From NCBI GenBank assembly GCA_016840025.1, contig JAEOTF010000352.1:1-18374 (forward strand): a stretch of 18,374 nucleotides of DNA, read 5' to 3'. Of the stretch, positions 1 to 8,194 are shown piece by piece. Made by a program: the position numbers and the translations under genes. The number at the start of each line of letters is the position of its first letter. Position 1 is the stretch's first letter. The notes beneath the pieces are model-generated. The model saw only the letters and a program-made list of their open reading frames with translations, searched no databases and was not told the DNA's origin. The stretch is from Candidatus Hodarchaeota archaeon (lineage in GTDB: Archaea > Asgardarchaeota > Heimdallarchaeia > Hodarchaeales > YT1-039).

Positions 1-8
1 CTGTTAAT

Positions 9-28
9 GTCCAAGTTTGTCCAAGTTT
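9..28. repeat. Two tandem copies of a 10-bp unit
   Basis: The decamer GTCCAAGTTT occurs twice head to tail at 9-18 and 19-28. The rest of 1-163 holds no convincing gene. It has a short CCCCT/AGGGG inverted repeat at 125-129 and 143-147 and the SD for the first gene. The function of the repeat is unknown, and chance cannot be excluded for two copies. Confidence 0.5.
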
Positions 29-163
29 TTGGGAGCTGCTAAAGTGGTTCGGAGAGCGCTCTGGTGAGTGAATAGAAGGCAAAGAATAGGACATCAAGGA
101 GAAAATTAAAAAAGTTCAAAAATACCCCTAAAAATAACAAAAAGGGGATAAGAGGAAAAATCT

Positions 164-1438
164 TTGCTTTTTCCAGTGAAGACGAAACTAAAAATGGTTA
201 AATTGATATTAATTATTATAATTTCTTCTATTTTTATAAATAATGTGGTTGTCACAAACAAGAACTCAGAAAACGGAAAAATTAATGATTTATGGAAAAT
301 AAACACCAGCAAGATCTTTCATGAAGAAAATATTAACTCTTCTTCTCATCAACAACGTCTTTTGAGTCCTAGCGCCCAGAATGGAGATTTTTTGGTTAGT
401 TTCATCCGTGAGTGGGGTGGTTATGGTTCAGAAGATGGTAAGTTTAAACATCCTAATCACATCATGATTGACTCTATGGATCATCTTTATGCTGCTGACT
501 TTTATAATCACCGAGTACAGGTTTTTAATTGCACAGGTGAGTTCATCCGTAAGTGGGGCAATTATGGTACCGCTGATGGACAGTTCCAATCTCCCAATGG
601 AGTAGCAATAAATTCCAAAGGTCAAATTTACGTTGCCGACTATAAAAATAGCCGTATTCAAGTTTTTAACAGTGATGGAACGTTCATCCACAAGTGGGGC
701 ACTTCTGGTGCAGATAATGGTCAGTTTCAAAGGGTTGCTCAGATTACGGTTGATTCTGATGATAATATCTATGTCCCCGATATTTTTAATTACCGAATAC
801 AGGTCTTTAGCAGCACTGGCGAATTCATCCGCACATGGGGTAGTTATGGAACAGAAGATGGAGAATTTAATTATCCCCAATCCATTGCTATTGACTCCGA
901 GAATCATATTTATGTTGCAGATTTTTTCAATAATCGCATTCAAGTGTTTGACGTTAATGGTACCTATTTACGTCATTGGGGAAGTGAAGGTATTGGGAAT
1001 GGTCAGTTCAAAGGAGTTGCAAACATAATAATTGATAATAATGATCGTGTATATGTTTCCGATTATGACAATCACAGGGTGCAGGTCTTTAACATTTCAG
1101 GGGATTTTATTGGAGAGTGGGGTAGTTATGGTTCTGATATAGGTCAATTTGATAATCCAGATGGGATAGCTATTGACTCTAAGGGCAATGTCTATGTCGC
1201 TGATAAAGGAGATAATCATCGTATACAAGCGTTTAGCTTGGATTACTCTTCCACAATGATTATAGAACTGACTACATCCGAAACAAGTAGTTTAACAGAA
1301 ACTGAACTGATTACGTCCGAAACAAGTAATTCTACGGAATCTATTGACACTCCACCGAGAGTAATACCTGCATGGGAAGGCTATCTTGGATTATTTACCA
1401 TTCTGATAGCTATTATATTACGTCGACGTTATAAGTGA
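164..1438 (+). CDS. Surface-anchored six-repeat NHL beta-propeller protein
   Basis: Predicted extracellular protein of 424 residues. Residues 11-30 are a very hydrophobic leader (signal peptide). Residues 80-358 hold six NHL repeats (phrases such as FIRKWG, DGQF, IYVAD, RIQVF) with the key Trp at 84, 131, 178, 225, 272 and 319, exactly 47 residues apart. Six NHL repeats normally close a beta-propeller that binds protein, peptide or glycan ligands. A Thr/Ser/Glu-rich stalk (about 363-398) leads to a hydrophobic segment (403-419) and a basic RRRYK end, an archaeal surface-anchor layout. The start used is TTG at 164, with AGAGGA 7 nt upstream. ATG at 194 would also leave a complete signal peptide. 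The ligand cannot be told from sequence. A related protein lies at 8195-9655 on the other strand. Confidence 0.85.
   Translation: MLFPVKTKLKMVKLILIIIISSIFINNVVVTNKNSENGKINDLWKINTSKIFHEENINSSSHQQRLLSPSAQNGDFLVSFIREWGGYGSEDGKFKHPNHIMIDSMDHLYAADFYNHRVQVFNCTGEFIRKWGNYGTADGQFQSPNGVAINSKGQIYVADYKNSRIQVFNSDGTFIHKWGTSGADNGQFQRVAQITVDSDDNIYVPDIFNYRIQVFSSTGEFIRTWGSYGTEDGEFNYPQSIAIDSENHIYVADFFNNRIQVFDVNGTYLRHWGSEGIGNGQFKGVANIIIDNNDRVYVSDYDNHRVQVFNISGDFIGEWGSYGSDIGQFDNPDGIAIDSKGNVYVADKGDNHRIQAFSLDYSSTMIIELTTSETSSLTETELITSETSNSTESIDTPPRVIPAWEGYLGLFTILIAIILRRRYK
401..1237 (+). repeat. Six coding tandem repeats of 141 nt (NHL)
   Basis: Coding tandem repeat: six units of exactly 47 codons, counted from the evenly spaced tryptophans. 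Each unit has a conserved Trp-Gly, a DG(K/Q/E)F turn and a (V/I)QVF strand. The nucleotide copies are diverged but clearly related. Confidence 0.75.
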
Positions 1439-1497
1439 CACACCTACATTTAAAGGATCTCTGGATCGTAAGTAAACTTGGCTTATATGTGTAAAAA

Positions 1498-2751
1498 ATG
1501 ATAATTGAGGAATATCAAGCAAAAACTGTTATCAGGACCAGCACTCCTTCACTTTTTTCATGGGGTGAGGCTTATCTTAATCCTTATCAGGGATGTTACC
1601 ATGATTGTGTTTACTGCGATGGTAAATCGGAAGGCTACTATATGCATGACGATTTTGCTAAGAGAATTCGAGTAAAGAGTAATTCCCCCCAGTTACTTGA
1701 GCAATTTTTTAAAAAGAAGGGATTCTTTCCTATTCATCGTGAAAAGACTTCTACTTTAGTAGACTTTCTACCACCGTTAAGAGCTTCAGCCCAGTCTCAC
1801 CAACCAGGAAAATTCATCATATATATTGGAGGGGGAGTCTGTGATGTTTACCAACCTGCGGAAAAAAAGATTAGAATCACACGCAAATTATTAGAAATTG
1901 TTTATGACTACGCCTTTCCTGTATTTATTCTCACAAAAAATAACTTAGCTTTAAGAGATCTAGATCTCCTAAAGAAGATCAATGAAGACTCTTATGCTAA
2001 TGTGAGCTTTACCATAACACTAGCAAATGAAAAAACCCAAAAAATCTTTGAACCGCATGCTAGTACAACTCAGGAACGTTTTAAAGCAATTAACAAGTTT
2101 AGAGAGGAAGGAATTCATTCAGGCGTATATTTTTATCCTTGTCTTCCTTTTATTGGTGACACCGAGGAGAATATGAAAGCGATATATAGACAAGCAAAGT
2201 CAGCTGGCGCAGAATTTGTCTATTGTGAGGGGTTGACGTTAAAGCCAGGTAGAAGCAAACAAGAGTTTTTACAGACCATAGGAAAGCACTTTCCTTCACT
2301 TCTCCCTAAATATGAACAACTGTACGGAAATAATCATAAGTACGGACATTTAGACGTAGATCAATTTGGAAAATTGGGTTTGGTATGGCCTCAGATCAAA
2401 GGATTTAAACTGGGATACGAACATGGTCTTAGTTATACTGCGAAACGTTATATCCCAGAGGGACAGATAAAGCCAAATCTTCAAATCTCAGAAATTCTAT
2501 TTAGAATTGTTTATGTTTTAGGTACAATATTACATGGAAATGGAAATGTAACACAATCTGAAATCCGTCAATTAAGTTACACAGCTAAGTTCTTAGCAAC
2601 CTTTCAAGAAGATGTCTCGAAAATGAAAGAAAAAGAATTAGAAAAACTTTCTGTCTCAAAAAAAGTATATTCTTATATTTCAAGCATTTTTAAAAATAAA
2701 AACCAAATCCTTAAAGAATTAGAAGAAAAAGCTTACAAATTAGTTCCTTAA
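1498..2751 (+). CDS. SPL-like radical SAM protein (DNA repair photolyase-related)
   Basis: A 417-residue radical SAM enzyme. The iron-sulfur motif CxxxCxxC is at Cys33, Cys37 and Cys40, within NPYQGCYHDCVYC. That spacing and the NPY-GC context match the SplB/COG1533 family, whose founder repairs spore photoproduct thymine dimers. Residues 107-113 (IYIGGGV) and 129-160 (arginine-rich helix, then FILTKN) match the later barrel strands. Most archaeal members lack a known substrate, so DNA repair is only a family-based guess. The start is ATG at 1498. No good SD is visible, so a short leader is possible. The C-terminal 110 residues are Lys/Glu-rich and helical, and lie outside the barrel. An unknown Cys-rich gene follows 82 nt downstream on the same strand. 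Confidence 0.8.
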   Translation: MIIEEYQAKTVIRTSTPSLFSWGEAYLNPYQGCYHDCVYCDGKSEGYYMHDDFAKRIRVKSNSPQLLEQFFKKKGFFPIHREKTSTLVDFLPPLRASAQSHQPGKFIIYIGGGVCDVYQPAEKKIRITRKLLEIVYDYAFPVFILTKNNLALRDLDLLKKINEDSYANVSFTITLANEKTQKIFEPHASTTQERFKAINKFREEGIHSGVYFYPCLPFIGDTEENMKAIYRQAKSAGAEFVYCEGLTLKPGRSKQEFLQTIGKHFPSLLPKYEQLYGNNHKYGHLDVDQFGKLGLVWPQIKGFKLGYEHGLSYTAKRYIPEGQIKPNLQISEILFRIVYVLGTILHGNGNVTQSEIRQLSYTAKFLATFQEDVSKMKEKELEKLSVSKKVYSYISSIFKNKNQILKELEEKAYKLVP

Positions 2752-2833
2752 CATATGCTAACAAATAGATATAAATCTAATTGGTTATAGACGCATAAAG
2801 CCTGTAGAACGGGAGTAATTAAGTGAAGGATAT

Positions 2834-3442
2834 ATGTCTACAATACAACCCGAAGATCATCGAATTAAAGCCTGTCGACACTTGACAAATAACGGTCTTT
2901 GTCTTAGTCTCAAAATTATAGTTAATCCATTGTTTGTAGCTGCTAAAGATCAATTATCCCCCCAAGTCTTACGTTTCTTTATGCATCTCCTGAAAGAATC
3001 AAATTCAAAGATCGAAAAATTACTAAAAGAAAAGAGTCAAAAGGAATTAGAAAATAATTTTCTTGTAATGGAATATAATGGGAGAGATTATGAAATATAC
3101 CTGTCCCACACACAGGAACAGAATCCCCAAATTCAGCAGGTTTTCTCACAAAGTAAAGATCCGATAGAATTAACCATCAACAAAGTCATTTCAAATAAAA
3201 AATCAGCACAAATGAAGCTGTCGGTAATATTTCAAGTCAATGACTGCCCTCCGAAGTGTACCACCTATTCTCCTAAAATGGAAGGGATCGATTTTCCAGA
3301 TTCGATTAATAAAGAATGTAAATTCTTACAGACAGGTGAAAAAGACAGTTATTGCTGTAATTTTGAGAAAATTATTCACACATGTAAAGGATGCCCTTTA
3401 GTGGAAGAAGTAGAGTTTGATTTCCCCACTCCAACAGAGTAA
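2834..3442 (+). CDS. Cys-rich protein of unknown function
   Basis: I do not recognise this 202-residue protein. It has no signal peptide or membrane segment, so it is probably cytosolic. Nine cysteines stand out. Cys14 and Cys23 are N-terminal. Cys138 and Cys142 (CPPKC), Cys162, Cys174, Cys175, Cys184 and Cys187 (CKGC) form a C-terminal cluster that could hold zinc or an iron-sulfur cluster. The middle (about 40-125) is Lys/Glu/Gln-rich with helix-like and strand-like stretches. ATG at 2834 is preceded by GAAGGA, only 3 nt away. It follows the radical SAM gene by 82 nt and may be cotranscribed with it. It ends before a palindromic terminator shared with the converging gene. That it is a real gene is fairly sure from its length and the gene-like spacing. 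Confidence 0.7.
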   Translation: MSTIQPEDHRIKACRHLTNNGLCLSLKIIVNPLFVAAKDQLSPQVLRFFMHLLKESNSKIEKLLKEKSQKELENNFLVMEYNGRDYEIYLSHTQEQNPQIQQVFSQSKDPIELTINKVISNKKSAQMKLSVIFQVNDCPPKCTTYSPKMEGIDFPDSINKECKFLQTGEKDSYCCNFEKIIHTCKGCPLVEEVEFDFPTPTE

Positions 3443-3476
3443 TTTAGAGGTTCTGCATTATTTAAGAAACTAATAC

Positions 3477-3493
3477 CTTTTTTTATAAAAAAG
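3477..3493. terminator. Bidirectional palindromic terminator between converging genes
   Basis: CTTTTTT, TAT, AAAAAAG forms a perfect 7-bp A/T stem with a 3-nt loop. Because it is symmetric, each strand carries a T-run of 6-7 downstream of the gene read towards it (ends at 3442 and 3518). Archaeal RNA polymerase terminates at oligo-T, which fits. Confidence 0.55.
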
Positions 3494-3517
3494 AGATGAA
3501 GGAATTATAAAACGAAT

Positions 3518-4780
3518 CTATAAGACTAATTTACCTTGTTGCGCCATAATCCTGCCGTCTTTAATCACATAATCCAGATTATTAATTTTTTCCAGCAATG
3601 TAATGTCTTCCAGTGGGTTTCCATTAACTATAATTAAATCAGCATATTTTCCTACCTCAATAGATCCTAATTCTTTTTCCATTCTAATTGCTCTAGCAGA
3701 ATTAATTGTAGCTGTTTGCAATGCTTCAACTGGGGTCATACCTACGCTTTTAACCAATAATGTCAATTCTCGAGCAGAATTCCCATGATCACCGGCAACA
3801 GGGGCATCCGTCCCTAAAGCTATTTTTACTCCCTTTTTATAAGCCATTTTATGGCATTCAATGGCTTTCTTAGTTACATGTTCCCCTTTGCGGATGATTT
3901 CGGGTGGGAATATTTTCTTCATTTCTGGTGTTAAATCACCAAAGAATGTACCTGCTATGTGAGTAGCTACTAGAACTGTTCCTTTTTTTCGCATCAAAGA
4001 TGCAGTCTCTTCTTCCATCATTGTTCCATGTTCAATTGTATGAATTCCAGCTTTAACTGCATTATGTATCCCTGAACTTCCATGCGCATGAGCAGCTACA
4101 TGCATTCCTAGACGTTCTGCCTCTTTTACCATTGCTTCAAGTTCTTCATCATTCCATAATGTTAATTCTACTTTGCTTTCCTGTCCGTGGAGTACCCCAC
4201 CTGTCGTTGTTGTTTTAATAAAGTCAGAGCCGTCTCTTCTCCGTTCACGAACTGCGTGTATCATTCCATCGGGGCCACTAATGTCTTCATATTTCCGCAT
4301 GGCGTCAATCCAGTCCTGCGGACCAAATACTTCTTGGTCACCCCATTGTAGGATAACCCGTTGAGCTACTACTAGTCTTGGACCAGCAAATAAGCCCTGA
4401 TTAAACACATTTCGAAGAGTGGAAGTAGCAAAAGTTGCAGAACCACAGTCTCGTAATGTTGTAAAACCCGACGCAAGATGTTTTTGTGCATTATTAAGTG
4501 CAAGGTAACCAAACATTGCGTCCTTATTACGTAACATGGCTCTCTCAATGTTACTAAGGAATTCATGTAAATACTCTAAATGAACATGTAAATCCATAAG
4601 ACCAGGAAGGATAACCTTCCCACTCACATCTATAGTCTTATCATCTTTTTCCTGCTCATATGAACTATCAGAGCCGACCCAATTTATGGTTTTATCTTTA
4701 ATAACAATAGTTTGACCTTCAACTAGCTTTCCTGTAAGAGAATTAAAATAAGTGCCATTTTGTAGGACAGTTCTAGACAA
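3518..4780 (-). CDS. Metal-dependent amidohydrolase, prolidase-like
   Basis: A 420-residue amidohydrolase-superfamily enzyme (COG1228 type, related to Xaa-Pro dipeptidases and imidazolonepropionase). All metal ligands are visible: His65 and His67 (DLHVH), Lys189 in FIKTTTTGG (the carboxylated lysine), His231 or His233 (AHAHG), His251 (HTIEHG) and Asp325 (LGTDAP). The C-terminal part, with GKYADLIIV near 377-385, completes the small beta domain. The likely reaction is cleavage of an N-acyl or Xaa-Pro dipeptide bond in the cytosol. The exact substrate is not decidable. The start is TTG at 4780, fixed by a perfect SD. It lies 211 nt downstream of the DppC-type permease on the same strand, so it could share the peptide-uptake operon or use its own promoter in that A+T-rich gap. 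Confidence 0.87.
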   Translation of the reverse strand: MSRTVLQNGTYFNSLTGKLVEGQTIVIKDKTINWVGSDSSYEQEKDDKTIDVSGKVILPGLMDLHVHLEYLHEFLSNIERAMLRNKDAMFGYLALNNAQKHLASGFTTLRDCGSATFATSTLRNVFNQGLFAGPRLVVAQRVILQWGDQEVFGPQDWIDAMRKYEDISGPDGMIHAVRERRRDGSDFIKTTTTGGVLHGQESKVELTLWNDEELEAMVKEAERLGMHVAAHAHGSSGIHNAVKAGIHTIEHGTMMEEETASLMRKKGTVLVATHIAGTFFGDLTPEMKKIFPPEIIRKGEHVTKKAIECHKMAYKKGVKIALGTDAPVAGDHGNSARELTLLVKSVGMTPVEALQTATINSARAIRMEKELGSIEVGKYADLIIVNGNPLEDITLLEKINNLDYVIKDGRIMAQQGKLVL

Positions 4781-4786
4781 TTAAAT

Positions 4787-4793
4787 ACCTCCT
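4787..4793 (-). promoter_or_regulatory. Consensus ribosome binding site for the amidohydrolase TTG start
   Basis: AGGAGGT on the minus strand ends 6 nt before TTG at 4780. This perfect SD makes the TTG start convincing although no ATG is nearby. Confidence 0.75.
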
Positions 4794-4991
4794 TTGATAC
4801 AAAAGGTTAATAAAAACTAGAATCTAATTAATTATTAATAACACTTGTTTTGAAAAATAATATCAGATCCATATAGTAAATGTAATAAAGAAAAAAAACA
4901 GTATTAATCAACCAAAAATCTAAAAGAATTTTAATAATTTAAAAAAAAGGAGAAAAGGAAGAGGATTATGAATTTTCAGTTCTTTCTTTCC

Positions 4992-5906
4992 TTATCGCTC
5001 TCGTAGACGGGGATTGATCAATTGGTTGAGACTGTAGCCAATAAGTGCAAACCCGAATACGAATGTCAAGATGCATAAACCGGGCGGTACAAACCACCAC
5101 CAATTCCCGAGCATCAGGGCCGCATTGGTTTGTGCGTCGTTCAGTACCATGCCCCATGAGGGGGTTGTCGGATCACCGAAGCCGAGGAAACTTAGGCCAG
5201 CTTCGGCTAATATCGCGCCCACAATGCCGAGGATTGCATTCGCAAACACTACGGGGAGGACGTTGGGCAGGATATGCATAAAGATGATATGCGCGTCCCG
5301 TGCGCCGATAGCACGTGTTGCTTCTACGAATGGCCGATGTTTCAGGGACAGGGTTTCCGCCCGGACAATCCGTGCTGTTCCCGTCCACCCCAGCACCCCG
5401 ATCACAATGATCAGGTTTAAAATCCCGCGGCCCCAGAACATAATCAGGATCAGCATCAACGGAAGTGTGGGAAGTTGAATGATCAGATCGGTAAACCGCA
5501 TGAGGATGGTATCGGTAGCGCCACCGATGTAACCGCTCACCAAGCCGATTAGGGTGCCGATGAGCACACTGATCAGCGACGCGGAAAACCCAATGATAAT
5601 CGACAACCGGGTGCCCCAGACAATCCGGCTGAAAATATCCCGCCCGTTGGTATCGGTCCCGAGCAGATGTTCCATCGACGGTTCTTCATTGGTCGCGCCG
5701 GCGAACGGCTCGGTCGGACTATGGGAGACAAAGAGAGGGGCGAAGATCGCGATGTAGGTAAAGGCCAGAACGATGCACAATCCCGCGATCCCTAACCAAC
5801 TGGTTTTATAGAGCGCCCACCCCCGACTTAGCTGCATGCGGTATTTGGTCCAGCGCAAGCCGGTTTCTTTTTTCAGGATACTAAATTTTTGATTTATTGC
5901 TGACAT
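4992..5906 (-). CDS. dppC: Dipeptide/oligopeptide ABC transporter permease, DppC/OppC type
   Basis: Inner permease subunit of a peptide-type ABC importer, 304 residues, normal for the family. The N-terminal tail is followed by membrane segments near 38-60, 102-126, 143-172 and 214-236, with a last one near 272-295. LGTDTNGRDIFSR (82-94) is the classic OppC/DppC signature. The ATPase-coupling EAA loop is at 195-215 (EATRAIGA...LPN, with Gly201). ATG at 5906 has AGGATGG 7 nt upstream and begins 18 nt after the DppB stop, so the two form one operon. Its base composition is odd: a hand-counted line (5101-5160) is 34/60 G+C, against 24/60 in dppB (6301-6360) and 21/60 in the amidohydrolase (4021-4080). 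This suggests a different recent origin. Substrate is assigned from family and context only. No ATPase or binding-protein gene is present here. Confidence 0.9.
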   Translation of the reverse strand: MSAINQKFSILKKETGLRWTKYRMQLSRGWALYKTSWLGIAGLCIVLAFTYIAIFAPLFVSHSPTEPFAGATNEEPSMEHLLGTDTNGRDIFSRIVWGTRLSIIIGFSASLISVLIGTLIGLVSGYIGGATDTILMRFTDLIIQLPTLPLMLILIMFWGRGILNLIIVIGVLGWTGTARIVRAETLSLKHRPFVEATRAIGARDAHIIFMHILPNVLPVVFANAILGIVGAILAEAGLSFLGFGDPTTPSWGMVLNDAQTNAALMLGNWWWFVPPGLCILTFVFGFALIGYSLNQLINPRLRER

Positions 5907-5924
5907 TTTTTTTCCATCCTTCTA

Positions 5925-6926
5925 TCAATATTCAATCCGGGGATCCATGTAAGCATAGATTACATCAGCTGAGAAATTGGCTATAATTGTAACTCCAGCT
6001 AGGAAGAGGAACAAGCCCTGTAACACCGGATAGTCCTGATAGTTCACCGCCTGAATAGTCAGCAATCCCAAACCACTCCACGTGAAAACAGTTTCGGTAA
6101 GGATAGCCCCCGTTACTAATCCTGTCAAACTCAGTGCAATAAGTGTAATCATGGGAAGCATCGCATTTTTCCGAGCATGCACGAAAAGGATTCGACGGGT
6201 GTTTAATCCTTTAGCAAACGCCGAATGCATGTAATCTTCCGTGAAAATGTTTAACAAGGTGTCCCGCATGATTAAAAACCAGCCACCTAAAAATGCTATT
6301 GTTAGAGTGAGAGCAGGACCGACCATATGTTGCATATAATCCTGAACATAGGTTGTAAAATCTTCTGCAGCACTAGGGGTTCCTGGTTCTGTAGTTCCAC
6401 CAATAGGTAGGGGTGGAGAAAAGAAAAAGAGCAACATAATGCCGAACCAGAAGACCGGCATGGAAAATGTAATTAAATTGAAGATAGTGGTACTAATATC
6501 TACTTTCGTACCATATTTCCATGCAGCTATCGTTCCAATAATCATAGCGATCATGAACGATAATGATATAGCTGTTCCCATGAGAACGATGGTATTAATG
6601 AGCCGGTCCCCAAGAAGGACCTTAGTCACCGCTCGATCACCGGTCCGCGTGACAAAGTTAAACGATTCTCCCATATCCATTTCCGGGGGAAGCAGATTTT
6701 TAATATAGAGAACATATTGTTCCCATAACGGTCTGTCCAACCCCCATCTTTCTCTTATTGCTTCCACATTGATTTCTTCCCGGATAGGGTGATCGCTGTT
6801 GGCAATCATGACGACAGACGGGTCACCTGGCATCAACCGGAACATAAAAAAGTTCAGAGTTATAGCTAGATAGAAAAGGATTAGACTATCCACTGCTCGA
6901 CGACCAATAAAGCCTTTCATACTCAT
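5925..6926 (-). CDS. dppB: Dipeptide/oligopeptide ABC transporter permease, DppB/OppB type
   Basis: Membrane subunit of the same importer, 333 residues. The first helix (11-33) ends in RLMPGDP, the hallmark of DppB/OppB. Further helices lie at about 110-135, 147-170, 203-222, 254-278 and 302-322. The EAA-type coupling loop is near 231-258 (SAFAKGL...MLP, Gly240). TETVFTWSGLG (278-288) and DPRIEY at the end are family-typical. ATG at 6926 has GGAGTG 7 nt upstream. It is first in the minus-strand operon dppB-dppC, possibly with the amidohydrolase. The region after Leu173 holds a Gly/Pro/Thr-rich external loop. Transport of short peptides is inferred from the family; nickel or sugar import by related systems cannot be excluded. 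Confidence 0.9.
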   Translation of the reverse strand: MSMKGFIGRRAVDSLILFYLAITLNFFMFRLMPGDPSVVMIANSDHPIREEINVEAIRERWGLDRPLWEQYVLYIKNLLPPEMDMGESFNFVTRTGDRAVTKVLLGDRLINTIVLMGTAISLSFMIAMIIGTIAAWKYGTKVDISTTIFNLITFSMPVFWFGIMLLFFFSPPLPIGGTTEPGTPSAAEDFTTYVQDYMQHMVGPALTLTIAFLGGWFLIMRDTLLNIFTEDYMHSAFAKGLNTRRILFVHARKNAMLPMITLIALSLTGLVTGAILTETVFTWSGLGLLTIQAVNYQDYPVLQGLFLFLAGVTIIANFSADVIYAYMDPRIEY

Positions 6927-7415
6927 TTTTTAGCACTCCAAGCGATTTTATTTATCTATAATAACAGATTACCTTGATCCTTTTCCTACACTACCCTCCT
7001 TTATTATGTCGTACCTGTATATATGATCATTTGTCTGTATGTACATCTATCAACAGTCGATGGTTACGTTATAACTGTATAAACGAACATCTGTTATAGA
7101 GGACATATATTAGAGGTCAAAAATCACTAATTATAATTGTTACAAAGAGAAGAATAGAGCATGAATCCAATAAACAGAAGTGCGAAAAATTCATAATGAA
7201 AGAGAGCAAACCATAAAGAATCAAAAATACTTAGAAAAAAGGTCCTATTATGGAAATGGATTTATCTCATCGTAATTTGGGTGATAATGACAGTTTAAAG
7301 AGTTTAAGATTATATTTATAGAAAATCTAGAGAATTTTCATTTTCAAATATCCCTTAAAATATGATAAAAATCTATATTGTAACCAACTTCTGCTAAAAT
7401 TTGTGAGGTCTAGTG
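6927..7415. other. Gene-free divergent region between dppB and the 7416 gene
   Basis: About 490 nt of A+T-rich sequence without a supported gene. It must hold both divergent promoters. Candidate TATA-like stretches are seen near 6950-6965 (minus) and near 7308-7320 and 7350-7360 (plus), none decisive. Three copies of CTGTAT start at 7015, 7035 and 7075, and ACATCTA/ACATCTG occurs at 7043 and 7087. These could be operator half-sites. ORFs of 11 and 23 codons (7161, 7250) have no good SD. Confidence 0.5.
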
Positions 7416-8105
7416 ATGATTCACAACCCTAGCTTAGCTAAAACAATAGATACGATTAATGAAGCTTTTTTTCATAATCAATCCACCCCAAGAGATCTAA
7501 TGCAGGAAATTGTTGAATGGTTATGTCAACAACAGGTCAAATCAGGGTCAAATACAGGAATTTTCATGCCTACTGAAACAGAAATCAAAGAAGGAATTAC
7601 GCTTTTCACAGGAGAGAAACTTAAGACTAAGCTAGCATCACGAAATATCCTCACTCAGGAAGCTGCACGAATATTAATTCTGTCCAAAATTACGTCTGAG
7701 GAAGTACAAAAGTCGATTTTACTTGCTAATAACTATTTATTTCAATCGTGCTTTTCAGATTTTTGTGATGCAGGAGAATGTAGGCATTCAACGGTAGGTT
7801 TTATCAGGTATTTAGCTACTGAAGAAAAGGAAAATTCTAAAACACACATAAAAGCTTTCCTCAATTGGTTAACTAAACACCGTGGTGATAATGGGAAATG
7901 GAAAGGTTTTCCATTTTATTATACCTTATTAACGCTTTCTGAGATTAGTATTCCTCCAGCAATTTCCGAAATGCAGTATGCAGCACCTGCATATGAGAGA
8001 TGTATGAAAAGGGAATCTAATAATGGCAAGTTCTCGCAAAGACGTCGTACTATTCTTCAAAATATACCAAAACCTAAGACTGGGTTTTTAGATAGCTTTC
8101 TCTAA
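7416..8105 (+). CDS. Hypothetical helical protein, possibly alpha/alpha-toroid-like
   Basis: Protein of 229 residues that I cannot assign firmly. It is mostly helical with no signal peptide or membrane span. SCFSDFCDAGECRHS (111-125) brings Cys112, Cys117, Cys122 and His124 together, a possible metal site. Two stretches (WLCQQQ near 35-40 with GIF at 48-50, and NWLTKH near 150-155 with GKWKGFPFYYTLLTL at 160-174) resemble the paired helices and turn of prenyltransferase/squalene-cyclase alpha/alpha toroids, but this is weak. The C-terminus is basic (SQRRR at 207-211). ATG at 7416 is chosen because GAGGT lies 6 nt upstream. GTG at 7413 would be too close. It converges on the second NHL gene. 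Confidence 0.65.
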   Translation: MIHNPSLAKTIDTINEAFFHNQSTPRDLMQEIVEWLCQQQVKSGSNTGIFMPTETEIKEGITLFTGEKLKTKLASRNILTQEAARILILSKITSEEVQKSILLANNYLFQSCFSDFCDAGECRHSTVGFIRYLATEEKENSKTHIKAFLNWLTKHRGDNGKWKGFPFYYTLLTLSEISIPPAISEMQYAAPAYERCMKRESNNGKFSQRRRTILQNIPKPKTGFLDSFL

Positions 8106-8194
8106 ATCAGCTGTAAAAACTACAATCTTTGATTCTTTTTCTGATTACAAAATTTCTTTTATTCAGTAACTATTCTATCTACTTTCTGTTAAAT

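Noticed and set aside
46..60. GGTTCGGA resembling a tRNA T-loop
   Set aside because: No matching T-stem, anticodon arm or acceptor stem could be formed.
3..71. Open frame running in from the window edge, ending in TGA at 69-71
   Set aside because: Only 23 codons are visible and no family is recognised; another frame also reads in to a stop at 42. Not enough to call a gene end.
428..943. 171-codon antisense frame inside the first NHL gene
   Set aside because: It is a shadow of the 141-nt NHL repeats and has no independent SD or family.
5045..5478. Long plus-strand frames opposite dppC
   Set aside because: They arise because the gene is G+C-rich, which removes stops; the dppC reading has all family motifs.
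7250..7321. 23-codon frame in the divergent region
   Set aside because: The upstream AAAGGTC is weak, no motif is seen, and it overlaps candidate promoter sequence.
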